This document shows positions 47,196 to 55,120 of a stretch of DNA of 55,235 nt, piece after piece. The stretch covers positions 1 through 55,235 of the forward strand of contig JAJYYV010000009.1 of NCBI GenBank assembly GCA_021800535.1, given 5' to 3'. Both the position numbers and the translations under genes were made by a program. Under the pieces are notes generated by a model. The model did not search any database and was not told the origin of the DNA. It saw only the letters and a program-made list of their open reading frames with translations. Position 1 is the stretch's first letter. Each line of letters starts with the position of its first letter. The DNA is from a bacterium (GTDB lineage: Bacteria > Ratteibacteria > UBA8468 > B48-G9 > DTJG01).

Positions 47196-47452
47196 AAATT
47201 GCACCTGTAGCAGAGATAAAATCAAAATTGAGTTTTTATTTAGGACAGTGCGCAACAGAGGGCCCGATTGTTATTACAAAAAATGGAAAAGCTGTTGCCA
47301 TGCTTCTATGCCCTACGGATGATGAGGATTTTGAACGTTTATTATTGTCCCGCTCTCCAAGGTTTCAGACAATACTCAAGGATTCTAGGGAAAGTATTTA
47401 CTCTGGCAAGGGTATTTCCAGCAAAAACTTTTGGAAACAGGTAAAACAATAA
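47192..47452 (+). CDS. Phd/YefM-type antitoxin
   Basis: This 86-residue protein begins MKIAPVAEIKSKLSFYL, has GPIVITKNGKAVAML (the Phd/YefM beta strand motif), and ends in a charged tail expected to wrap the toxin. It would repress its own operon by binding the palindrome at 46859-46872 and neutralise the toxin. It overlaps the toxin gene by 4 bp. Confidence 0.82.
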   Translation: MKIAPVAEIKSKLSFYLGQCATEGPIVITKNGKAVAMLLCPTDDEDFERLLLSRSPRFQTILKDSRESIYSGKGISSKNFWKQVKQ

Positions 47453-47483
47453 CTATGAGAATAAAATCAAAAGTCGTGGGAAT

Positions 47484-48001
47484 TTGTTCCATTTCTATAA
47501 AAATAATTCCAAACGAAGAACATTAATGTTTTTCGTAATAATGATTGTTGTTTTGGGCCTTTCCGGTTGTGCAACAATGGGTTTACAGCAAACAATGAAC
47601 CCTCTTGTTATAAATCAAGATAATGTCATGATTACAATGAATGTATTACTTAAAAGAGCATTTGTAAGATCTAATTCGATGTTTAGTGGAGAAGCATCTA
47701 GTATGTTCCCATTCACCGATGATGTTATCACTCTTAAAGGGAAAATTAAAGAAACCGAAGAAATAACCTTGGGAGATTATAAAGGAACTAAAAAAAAATC
47801 ATAAGTGTTTTTTCTAAAGGTTTGGCATGGGGAAAAAACACCTTTAATATTGAGGCTCCCAAAAATTCACAAATTGAATTGGAGATTAAATCTGGAGGAA
47901 CTAGATCTGGGAAATGTTATATTGGATTTGTAAATATCGGAAAACAACCAACTCAAATTATATCTATAAAACTTACTGCTGCCGGAGTACAAATTAAATA
48001 A
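47484..48001 (+). pseudogene. Putative lipoprotein with a frameshift at an A9 run
   Basis: A TTG start at 47484 gives a positively charged N-terminus, a hydrophobic stretch and the lipobox LSGC near residue 28, so it is exported and lipidated. The frame continues to a TAA at 47802-47804 after a run of nine A (47770-47778). In the next frame the product goes on as VFSKGLAWGKNTFNIE and QIELEIKSGG, ending at TAA 47999-48001. One more A would join both parts into a 172-residue protein. It may be a pseudogene, or slippage may restore the frame. An alternative ATG lies at 47526. No family is recognised. Confidence 0.6.
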
Positions 48002-48034
48002 ATCAGAGTATTGGGTGAAAGGCGGAATTACAAG

Positions 48035-48051
48035 GGGTTTTGAAAAAACCC
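48035..48051 (+). terminator. Weak hairpin after the lipoprotein gene
   Basis: GGGTTTT-GAA-AAAACCC forms a stem of 7 bp just after the lipoprotein stop. A clear run of T does not follow, so it is at best a weak terminator. Confidence 0.3.
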
Positions 48052-48430
48052 GTGAAACTTTTACCCTAAAGTAAATCATTCTTGTTCTCTAACGAAATAA
48101 AGTTCCAAGATTTGCATTTATTAGGATAACCATCATGAGGTAATTGTAACGTAGCTGCGTTTTTACCCTATAGGAGTTCCGTTTTTACGAAAAGAACTGG
48201 AACTTTGGGTTAAATAAAATGGTAGGAAAATACCGCGTGTTTTTTACTAAACCTTCTTTAATTCCATTTTTTCTATTTTTAAAAAGTGTCAGATTAGACT
48301 ATACTCTAACTGAACGTCAGGCAACCCCCATTTTCCCGTCAGAATAGAATTACTTTTTGAATTTTTTGACAGAATTTCCAAAACATTATAGATTTTATTT
48401 TGACACTCCTTGTTAATTCTTAGTTAGTTG
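48052..48430. other. Gene-free stretch, possible small MITE
   Basis: No gene is seen. AGTGTCA at 48285-48291 and TGACACT at 48401-48407 are inverted, with about 15 of 22 bases matching inward from each tip, so the 123 bp between them may be a small non-autonomous transposable element. Confidence 0.35.
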
Positions 48431-48483
48431 TTGTCCGCCAATTCGTAAGTCCGCCAATTTTTATGGTGGATTTAGGTGGACAA
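48431..48483. promoter_or_regulatory. Candidate resolvase site
   Basis: TTGTCCGCC (48431-48439) and GGTGGACAA (48475-48483) are inverted with one mismatch, and GTCCGCCAATT is repeated directly inside. Such nested repeats right before a resolvase gene resemble a res recombination site. It also overlaps the ATG at 48463, which argues for the later TTG start of the resolvase. Confidence 0.4.
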
Positions 48484-48501
48484 TTTTATTGGGAGAATAT
48501 T

Positions 48502-49074
48502 TTGAAAAGAAAACAAAAAGGAAAACTAATAGGATATATCAGGGTAAGCAGTTTTGCCCAGAATCCAGACAGACAATTAGAAAATATCAAATTAGATAAG
48601 GTATTTACAGACAAAGTCTCTGGGAAAACCATACAAAGACCACAACTTGAAGCAATGATGTCATTTATAAGAGAAGGAGATACAGTAATAGTCCATAGTA
48701 TGGACAGATTAGCCCGTAATCTTGATGACTTGCGGAAAATAGTAAGAAATCTTACAGCCCAGGGAATTAAAATCCAGTTTATCAAAGAAAATCTAATTTT
48801 TACCGGTGAAGACACACCAATGTCTAATCTTTTATTATCTATGTTAGGAGCATTTGCAGAATTTGAAAGGACACTAATCAGGGAACGACAACTTGAAGGA
48901 ATAGCCATTGCCAAACAAAAAGGAGCATATAAAGGAAGAAAACCAATATTAAACCAGGAACAAATAAAAGAAATAAAAATGCGAGTTAAAAAAGGAGAGA
49001 AAAAAGCAAAGATAGCCAGAGAATTTGGAATAAGCAGGGAAACACTTTATCAGGTTTTACGAAAGAAAAAATAA
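48502..49074 (+). CDS. Serine recombinase (resolvase/invertase)
   Basis: The small serine recombinase has the catalytic Ser in IGYIRVSSFAQN, the Arg-rich motif SMDRLARNLDDL, a long helix with GAFAEFERTLIRERQ, and a C-terminal HTH (KIAREFGISRETLYQVL). It would cut and rejoin DNA at a res or inversion site. Start chosen: TTG at 48502 after GGGAGA; the ATG at 48463 would lie inside the candidate recombination site. No Tn3-type transposase is nearby. Confidence 0.85.
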   Translation: MKRKQKGKLIGYIRVSSFAQNPDRQLENIKLDKVFTDKVSGKTIQRPQLEAMMSFIREGDTVIVHSMDRLARNLDDLRKIVRNLTAQGIKIQFIKENLIFTGEDTPMSNLLLSMLGAFAEFERTLIRERQLEGIAIAKQKGAYKGRKPILNQEQIKEIKMRVKKGEKKAKIAREFGISRETLYQVLRKKK

Positions 49075-49168
49075 AAAATGGAGGAAGGTTTGAAACAAAA
49101 CGTATATTATTTGCTTTTTCTCACAGTAAACGGTATCATTCAGACAGAGAAAAACACGGGAGGCAAAA

Positions 49169-49390
49169 ATGCAATATAAATTAACCGCGATAATCGAAAA
49201 GGAAGATAATGAATTTGTATCCTTGTGTCCGGAATTAGACATAGCAAGCCAAGGACATACCGTAGAAGAAGCGAAAAGAAATTTAGAAGAAGCGTTGACA
49301 TTGTTTTTTGAGTGTGCATCTTCAGAAGAAATCAAAGAAAACCTTTCAGAAGAAATTTATATCACTCCGATAGAGGTAGCAATTGGGTAA
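49169..49390 (+). CDS. hicB: HicB-type antitoxin
   Basis: This 73-residue protein matches the short HicB/UPF0150 fold: YKLTAIIEKEDNEFVSLCPELDIASQG and VEEAKRNLEEALTLFFE. It lacks a C-terminal DNA-binding domain. GGGAGG lies about 7 nt before the ATG. It should neutralise the HicA toxin encoded directly after it. Confidence 0.87.
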   Translation: MQYKLTAIIEKEDNEFVSLCPELDIASQGHTVEEAKRNLEEALTLFFECASSEEIKENLSEEIYITPIEVAIG

Positions 49391-49604
49391 ATTAAAAGTT
49401 CTGTCCGGAGAGGATGTCTATAAAATTCTCGCAAAACATGATTTTGTGGAAGTCCGAAGGCGTGAAAGCCATATAGTCATGCAGGCAAAAGTATCTATAG
49501 GAACAAACACCGTGCCCATTCCAAACCACAAGGAAATAAAAAGAGGTACACTATATTCCATAATCCGAAAATCTAAAATTGACAGAAGTGCGTTTGAATC
49601 TTAA
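49383..49604 (+). CDS. hicA: HicA-type mRNA interferase toxin
   Basis: This 73-residue double-stranded-RNA-binding-fold protein has the catalytic His in RRESHIVMQ and PIPNHKEIKRGTLYSIIRK. The residue before the catalytic Ser-His, usually Gly, is Glu here. It starts with TTG at 49383, overlapping the hicB stop. Order hicB-hicA is the reverse of the E. coli hicAB arrangement but occurs in other bacteria. Confidence 0.85.
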   Translation: MGKLKVLSGEDVYKILAKHDFVEVRRRESHIVMQAKVSIGTNTVPIPNHKEIKRGTLYSIIRKSKIDRSAFES

Positions 49605-49794
49605 TTTTTGTTCTACCGTTCAATTGGTGGCAGGCTCAGGCTGGTTGGATGTTTTTTGAAAACCTACAATTGAGATAAAACCGATTTTACCCACCCCTAA
49701 AAAGAGATAAAACATTTAAGAACAAAGGATTGGAGTGTATTTTTATTTTCAAAATGTAGCCAGTAATATTTAAAGAAATAATTTAAATATATAC
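49605..49794. other. Gap between hicA and the transposase remnant
   Basis: No gene is seen in this AT-rich stretch. Confidence 0.5.
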
Positions 49795-49822
49795 TTGACA
49801 AATAAAAATAATGTTGTATAAT
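49795..49822 (+). promoter_or_regulatory. Consensus promoter before the transposase remnant
   Basis: TTGACA (49795-49800) and TATAAT (49817-49822) are separated by 16 bp and both match consensus, as often seen for insertion-sequence transposase genes. Confidence 0.6.
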
Positions 49823-49856
49823 AATAGTAATAATAATTACAATAAGGGTAGCCAGA

Positions 49857-50326
49857 ATGTTTGTAGAAACAATACGGTCAAAGAAAGGAAATAAACAGTA
49901 TGTGAGCACACTTGTGCGGGAAACATACAGGGATAGGGGAAAAGTAAAGCACAGAACACTTGCAAATATATCCAAGTTGCCGATTACTCAAATAGAACAG
50001 ATAAAAGCAATTATTTCAGGGAAATAAATAGCGGTAATAAAACAGGAGCAAATAAAAGTAAGATAAAGTCGGGAATAGGGGCATCATATGCAGTTGTGTC
50101 AGTATTACGGGAACTTAAATTGGATGAATTGATATATTCACGGAAGGAACAATGGCGGGAAGATTGTGTAGCAATGATAGCCGGTAGAGTGGTATATCAG
50201 GGAAGCAAATTATCTTTGGTCAATATGTATAAGGACACTGGGTTATGGGAAATATTATTTAATCTATTGTTCCACAACGATTTCTGTTATATTTATAAAG
50301 GTAAAATCGGTAAAATTGTATGGTAA
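49857..50326 (+). pseudogene. IS1634-family transposase, N-terminal remnant with frameshift
   Basis: An ATG at 49857 starts MFVETIRSKKGNKQYVS, LVRETYRDRGKVKHRTLANISKL, typical of IS1634/IS4-type transposases, but stops at 50027. After a frameshift the protein continues with SGIGASYAVVSVLREL and MIAGRVVYQGSKLSLV. Homology fades after TGLWEILF, so the DDE catalytic core (some 400 residues) is missing. The element is dead. Confidence 0.72.
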
Positions 50327-50356
50327 TATATGACAATTTCTTAATAGTGGGAGGTT

Positions 50357-50396
50357 ACGGTTTCATATCAAAAACAAAATTTTATAGGGAAACCGT
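50357..50396. repeat. Inverted repeat before purC
   Basis: ACGGTTTC (50357-50364) and GAAACCGT (50389-50396) are perfect inverted arms with a 24-bp AT-rich spacer. This may be the outer end of the dead IS1634-like element or an operator of purC; the sequence does not decide. Confidence 0.4.
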
Positions 50397-50441
50397 TATC
50401 TTTAAATTTAATATGGCGGATTTTGGAGAAAAAGGATAAAT

Positions 50442-51326
50442 ATGGAAAATATAGTTTCTACATTAAAAAATATACCACTAAAAAAAATTTATTCTGGAAA
50501 AGTAAGAGAATTATTTGAAATAGATGCTAATTCAATGCTTATGGTGACTACAGATAGAATTTCTGCATTTGATTTTATTTTACCTACTCTTATTCCTGAC
50601 AAAGGGAAAATATTAAATAAAATTTCTTTATTTTGGTTTGATTATTTGAAAAATTTTTATCCTAATCATATAATAACTTCTGATTTTAATGAATTTCCTG
50701 ATATACTCAAACCATATAAAGATATACTTCAGGAAAGAAGTATTATTGTAAAAAAAGTAAAAAAAATACCCATTGAATGCATTGCCCGTGGATATCTTTC
50801 AGGAAGTGGATGGAAAGAATATAAAGAAAAAGCAACAATATGTGGGAATAAACTACCTTTGGGTTTAAAGGAAAGCGAAAAAATTCCAGAACCAATTTTT
50901 ACACCATCCACCAAAGAAGAAGTTGGAATCCATGATATTAATATTTCTTTTGAGCAAATGATAGAAATCACAGGAGAAGATACATCTGAGTTTTTAAAAA
51001 AAGCCTCTTTGGATATTTATAAAAAAGCTTCAGAATACGCTTATAAAAAAGGAATTATCATTGCAGATACTAAATTTGAATTTGGATTTGATGGGGAGAA
51101 AATTATTTTGATAGATGAAATTTTAACACCGGATTCCTCCAGATTTTGGGAATCCAAAACATATCAGGTGGGAAAATCCCAGGATAGTCTTGATAAACAA
51201 TATATTAGGGATTATTTAGAAAGTATAAAATGGAATAAAAAAGAACCAGTTCCGATACTTCTCCCAAATATAGTAGAAAAAACAAGAGAAAAATATTTAC
51301 AGATTTATGACATTCTTACATCTTAA
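50442..51326 (+). CDS. purC: Phosphoribosylaminoimidazole-succinocarboxamide synthase
   Basis: This 294-residue SAICAR synthetase joins CAIR and aspartate with ATP in purine synthesis. Marks are YSGKVRELFEID, TTDRISAFDF, ECIARGYLSGSGWKEY, DTKFEFGFD and LIDEILTPDSSRFW. AAAGGA precedes the ATG. The length fits the long PurC subgroup. An aroA remnant and aroC follow on the same strand. Confidence 0.95.
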   Translation: MENIVSTLKNIPLKKIYSGKVRELFEIDANSMLMVTTDRISAFDFILPTLIPDKGKILNKISLFWFDYLKNFYPNHIITSDFNEFPDILKPYKDILQERSIIVKKVKKIPIECIARGYLSGSGWKEYKEKATICGNKLPLGLKESEKIPEPIFTPSTKEEVGIHDINISFEQMIEITGEDTSEFLKKASLDIYKKASEYAYKKGIIIADTKFEFGFDGEKIILIDEILTPDSSRFWESKTYQVGKSQDSLDKQYIRDYLESIKWNKKEPVPILLPNIVEKTREKYLQIYDILTS

Positions 51327-51334
51327 ATAAAAAA

Positions 51335-51418
51335 ATGGAGACAGATATTAAAGAATTAGAAGATGGACTTATAATCAAAAAAAGTTTATTAAAAGGAGCA
51401 AAAATAAATATTAACTAA
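51335..51418 (+). pseudogene. aroA: aroA (EPSP synthase) scrap
   Basis: A 27-codon frame reads KELEDGLIIKKSLLKGAKI and ends at TAA. It matches the segment of EPSP synthase just before the D-H-R-I-A-M motif, which is absent. No other part of AroA surrounds it. Its position between purC and aroC, with aroE remnants after aroC, suggests a former aroA-aroC-aroE cluster. Confidence 0.62.
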
Positions 51419-51440
51419 AAAATGATAGGAGGGAAATAAT

Positions 51441-52595
51441 ATGTTAGGAGATAGTTTTGGAAGATTGTTTAGAGTGACAACATGTGGAGAGTCATATGGT
51501 AAAGGAAAAGGGTCTGGACTTGCTGTTATAATTGATGGTGTCCCTGCTGGTTTAAAAATTACCGAAGAATATATTCAGAATGAACTTGATAAAAGAAAAC
51601 CCGGTGTGGGAAAATTAAATAGTCCCAGGCTGGAAACTGATAAGTGTACAATTTTTGCCGGTATTGGACAGGATGGAGTGACAACAGGAGCCCCATTAGG
51701 TATAATTATTTATAATGTTGATACCCAGGATATACATATTCAGCAATATAGAGAATATAAAGATATATTTAGACCAGGACATGCAACATACCCGTTTTTT
51801 CTTAAATATGGTCAATATCAGGATTGGTGTGGAGCAGGAAGATCATCAGGAAGAGAAACTGTAGCCAGAGTTGCTGGTGGAGCAGTTGCCAAGTTTATTT
51901 TAGAGCAGAGAGGGATTGAAATTATTGCATATACAAAAGAATGTATGGGCATAAAAGCAAAAGAGATGAGATTTGAAGAAATAAAGAAAAATTATAGAAA
52001 AAACGAGATTAACTGCCCTGACCTACAGGCAGCTGATAAAATGGAAGAAAAAATTTTTGAAATAAAAGAAAAAGGAGATTCTTCTGGCGGAATTATTGAG
52101 GCTATTGCGCATAATGTCCCGCCTGGAATTGGAGAGCCTGTATTTGATAAACTCAGTGCGACAATTGCTCATGCTGTATGTAGTATCGGGGCAATAAAAG
52201 GTATTGAGTTTGGAGCAGGTTTTAAAGTGGGAAATATGACAGGTTTTGAAGATAATGACTCGCCCTATATTACCAAAGAAGGTAAAATAAGATTTAAAAC
52301 CAATAATGCAGGAGGATTTTTAGGAGGCTTTAGCAATGGAGAAGATATTATTATAAGAGTTGCTGTCAAACCTACACCCACAATTTCTATACAACAGACA
52401 TCTATAAATATGAGTACAATAAAAGAAGAAAAATTGAGTCCAATAACACGAAGGGATCCTACTCTTTTAGCAAGGATATATGCTGTGGTGGAAAGTATGA
52501 TGGCAATGGCGATTTTAGATGGTATATATATGGCTGCTGCTTATGATGCAATGACAAACCTTGATGAAAAATGGATGAAATTAAAAGAATTATGA
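51441..52595 (+). CDS. aroC: Chorismate synthase
   Basis: This 384-residue enzyme makes chorismate from EPSP with reduced FMN. The family motifs GESYGKGKG, GAGRSSGRETVARVA and the C-terminal RRDPTLLARI are present. A strong SD (GGAGGG) precedes the ATG. It seems complete, while its neighbours aroA and aroE are reduced to fragments. Confidence 0.95.
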   Translation: MLGDSFGRLFRVTTCGESYGKGKGSGLAVIIDGVPAGLKITEEYIQNELDKRKPGVGKLNSPRLETDKCTIFAGIGQDGVTTGAPLGIIIYNVDTQDIHIQQYREYKDIFRPGHATYPFFLKYGQYQDWCGAGRSSGRETVARVAGGAVAKFILEQRGIEIIAYTKECMGIKAKEMRFEEIKKNYRKNEINCPDLQAADKMEEKIFEIKEKGDSSGGIIEAIAHNVPPGIGEPVFDKLSATIAHAVCSIGAIKGIEFGAGFKVGNMTGFEDNDSPYITKEGKIRFKTNNAGGFLGGFSNGEDIIIRVAVKPTPTISIQQTSINMSTIKEEKLSPITRRDPTLLARIYAVVESMMAMAILDGIYMAAAYDAMTNLDEKWMKLKEL

Positions 52596-52759
52596 TTAAA
52601 GAAACTACAAAGATTACAGGAATATTTGGTAATCCTATAGAACATTATCTTTCGTCTATTTTTACTAATGCTGTTTTTCAAGCATTAGGTTTTGACCTTG
52701 GCTATGTATTACGTAGTCCAACTCTATCCCAGAAATTTTCTTATGTGTGCAGCTCTTAG
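52592..52759 (+). pseudogene. aroE: Shikimate dehydrogenase (aroE), N-terminal fragment
   Basis: ATG at 52592 gives MIKETTKITGIFGNPIEHYL, the substrate-binding N-terminus of AroE (normally G-x-P-I-x-H-S-x-S-P; the Ser-x-Ser pair is changed to Tyr-x-Ser-Ser). Homology runs for about 40 residues and ends near 52710. The last codons come from the antisense of the PEP carboxylase end. The catalytic domain and NADP domain are missing. Confidence 0.72.
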
Positions 52760-54181
52760 AATGTATTCTTCCAGATTTTCAGTTTTATTTTTTCTTAATA
52801 AACCTACAATATGGTTTGTTATTTCTTTATGTTCTTCATTTTGTTGAAAATCTATTGACAAATTTCTGATTTTTGCTTCAATGTCTTTCGGGCAAAAACC
52901 TGTATTGGGATTAAAATATTCGATAGCATCCCTTAAATCATTTTCAAAACCCACATAAACTTTTTTAATGAATTGGATATCTTTTTCATCCAAAACATTT
53001 AGAGCAAGAATTTCTGGCGGTAACCCTATTGAGTAAAGAGCTGCTGTAAATGTTATTGCTCTTGGTAATGTAATTCCACCTATATTACGTGAATAACCAA
53101 ATAAACCTATATGTAATTTTCTTTTTCTTCTGGCAGGAATATATTTTGCAATTTTGTTAATCACTGGCGCTAATGTTATGATTTGTTTTTGATATTCCTG
53201 AGAGTATTTCATCATTATTTTCAGACATCTTTCCTCATCTACTTTATGAGGCATACCTGTTTTTCTTTTTTGCAGTTTTCTTATAGCTTCTATGACTTTT
53301 TTAGGGGGATTATCATATTTGAACGCTGATTGAATGGTAAATGTATGAACACTGGGATATTCTTCTATAATCCTTTCAACAGTTTGAGGCTTAAGATTTC
53401 CTCTAAAAGGAGCGGACCCTACACCAATGATAGGATATATTTTAATACCAATATCTTCTGATAATTTTTGTAACCTCTGAAGGGCAATTTTATTCAAAAG
53501 AACCGCTCCAATCATTCCATAATTCATTGCCGGGTCTGATCTCGCCAGAAAAATTCTTTGATAATCCACATCTTTATCCTGTAAATATTCTCTAAGAATA
53601 TTGGTGGCATCAAGCATATGCTCCATATCTTCAAACAGAGGTATAACATTAATTTTCTCAGGTTTAAAATCTCCTATCCATTCAGCAACTGTTATGTCTC
53701 CTTCTCTAAATGTCTTATTGCTTTTCCCTATAACAAAATCACAATAATAGCGGTAAATTCTATCAATACTCTTATAAGAGGTAGTCATTGGCAAGATAAC
53801 CTCAAATATTGGAAAGATATCTTCATTATAAAATAATTTAGCGATATCAAATGATCTTGGTATACTTTCCAATGTTTCCAATAAAATTTTCGCTTCTGCT
53901 TTTTCTATGGTAGGATTGGGGACTCTTACAGTTAGAAATATATCTTTACCTAATTTTTTTTCTTTGAAAAAATGTTCATATTTTGTCAATAATTTTTTAA
54001 CAACGAAATTATCTACTTCCTTCCCTTCGGAATCCCACATTTGTTCATCACAACCTAAATAAGAAAACGCATAGTATGCTTCCTGTATCTCATCCTCTCC
54101 ATCTAGTTCAATATTCTTTGCAAAAAATGGAGAATTTACATTATCAGGATGCTGTGTACTCATACATCTTGGTATTTTCAT
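52724..54181 (-). CDS. ppcA: Archaeal-type phosphoenolpyruvate carboxylase
   Basis: This 485-residue protein is the short PEPC type (PpcA/PEPcase_2), about half the length of the common bacterial enzyme. It begins MKIPRCMSTQHPDNV, diagnostic for the family, and has further motifs such as ARSDPAMNYG and IGVGSAPFRGNL. It makes oxaloacetate from PEP and bicarbonate. Start chosen at 54181, with GAGGT 8 nt upstream; the ATG at 54205 overlaps the preceding gene. A carbonic-anhydrase-like gene precedes it. Confidence 0.93.
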   Translation of the reverse strand: MKIPRCMSTQHPDNVNSPFFAKNIELDGEDEIQEAYYAFSYLGCDEQMWDSEGKEVDNFVVKKLLTKYEHFFKEKKLGKDIFLTVRVPNPTIEKAEAKILLETLESIPRSFDIAKLFYNEDIFPIFEVILPMTTSYKSIDRIYRYYCDFVIGKSNKTFREGDITVAEWIGDFKPEKINVIPLFEDMEHMLDATNILREYLQDKDVDYQRIFLARSDPAMNYGMIGAVLLNKIALQRLQKLSEDIGIKIYPIIGVGSAPFRGNLKPQTVERIIEEYPSVHTFTIQSAFKYDNPPKKVIEAIRKLQKRKTGMPHKVDEERCLKIMMKYSQEYQKQIITLAPVINKIAKYIPARRKRKLHIGLFGYSRNIGGITLPRAITFTAALYSIGLPPEILALNVLDEKDIQFIKKVYVGFENDLRDAIEYFNPNTGFCPKDIEAKIRNLSIDFQQNEEHKEITNHIVGLLRKNKTENLEEYILRAAHIRKFLG

Positions 54182-54194
54182 AATCTCTACCTCT

Positions 54195-54587
54195 TTATTG
54201 TTCAATTATTTTTTCAACCATCCACTCATTTGAAACCCATAAGCCGATTATCCTAACAAAAGATTTTAGATTTTTCAATCTGTTTACCGCTATACAAATA
54301 TGTTTTTTGTGAGATTTATCATTCACAGGATTACCTGCACAATCAAAATGTCCCACTACAAAAAGGATACAAGAGTTATGTTTATCAATAGAAGTTTCTA
54401 TTTTCAAGAGAATACTATTTATGTCATTTTTTTCATCAGATAGAATTCCATCCATTCCAGGTTCTGTAATTATATCAACATAATCAACACTGTAATTTTT
54501 CTTTATCCATCTTATTACAGGTATCTGCACTCTTCCATCCATACAATTTAAACAGACAGCAAATTTTCTTTTTTTGTTTTCAGTCAT
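54195..54587 (-). CDS. Carbonic-anhydrase-like protein (Pro_CA_2-type)
   Basis: This 130-residue protein has the beta-carbonic-anhydrase-like zinc motifs CMDGRVQ near residue 15 (Cys, Asp, Arg) and VGHFDCAGNP near residue 78 (His, Cys). The overall pattern with YVDIITEPGMDG fits a small putative carbonic anhydrase family. Its place directly before PEP carboxylase suggests it supplies bicarbonate. The -10 box (54602-54607) lies 14 bp before the ATG, with no SD. Confidence 0.78.
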   Translation of the reverse strand: MTENKKRKFAVCLNCMDGRVQIPVIRWIKKNYSVDYVDIITEPGMDGILSDEKNDINSILLKIETSIDKHNSCILFVVGHFDCAGNPVNDKSHKKHICIAVNRLKNLKSFVRIIGLWVSNEWMVEKIIEQ

Positions 54588-54601
54588 AAAAATATTTGTC
54601 C

Positions 54602-54607
54602 ATTATA
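54602..54607 (-). promoter_or_regulatory. -10 box of the carbonic anhydrase-ppcA operon
   Basis: TATAAT on the minus strand lies 14 bp before the ATG at 54587, giving a leader of about 8 nt. A poor -35 (TTCACC) is 18 bp upstream. Confidence 0.4.
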
Positions 54608-55120
54608 ATTGATTTTCAAACTTTGGGTGAACTTAACATTGAGGACAAAAGTGTTATGGAATTTTATTTAATCTACGTGTGTTTTCTTTGTTTTCCAGTT
54701 GATTTGTACCTCCAGAATTTTCTATTTTAAATTGCCGCAATTTCTGAAGTTATAAATCTCTTGGAAAAAGCGGAATTACAATGAGTTTAGCAAAAGGCCC
54801 CGGCGTTTTACCACTAAATATGTAATTTCATTTAAATATGTAATTATACCCATTTTAATCCTTGTAATATGTTTACCATATAAACAGAATAACAGAATTC
54901 TGCTATTCTGTCAATCTATTGTATGAGTTGAGTACAGCGGTAACACTTTTTTATATGAAATTTGAGTTAAAAATTTTATAGGAGAAAAAAGAAAATATTT
55001 TTGTATAGATTTATTTTTAGCACAATGGTTCGTTGGTTCGTTTTCGTGTAGATTTATTATGTCCAATTCAGCATATAGATTTACCTGAAATTTTGAGGTA
55101 TAATATTATAAATAAAAAAG
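54608..55120. other. Gene-free stretch with repeats
   Basis: No plausible gene is seen. It holds repeat B copy 2 (54939-54981) and several minus-strand units of the type AAATCTAYA that resemble part of the short dispersed repeat. TATAAT at 55099-55104 is a possible -10 box for the PIN gene. Confidence 0.5.
54939..54981 (+). repeat. Dispersed repeat B, copy 2
   Basis: It matches 26064-26106 with only a few changes and is followed by GGAGAAAA, an SD-like sequence with no start codon after it. Confidence 0.65.

Noticed and set aside
48463-48501. ATG start of the resolvase at 48463
   Set aside because: It lies inside the candidate res repeats, adds residues unlike the family and has no SD; TTG 48502 follows GGGAGA.
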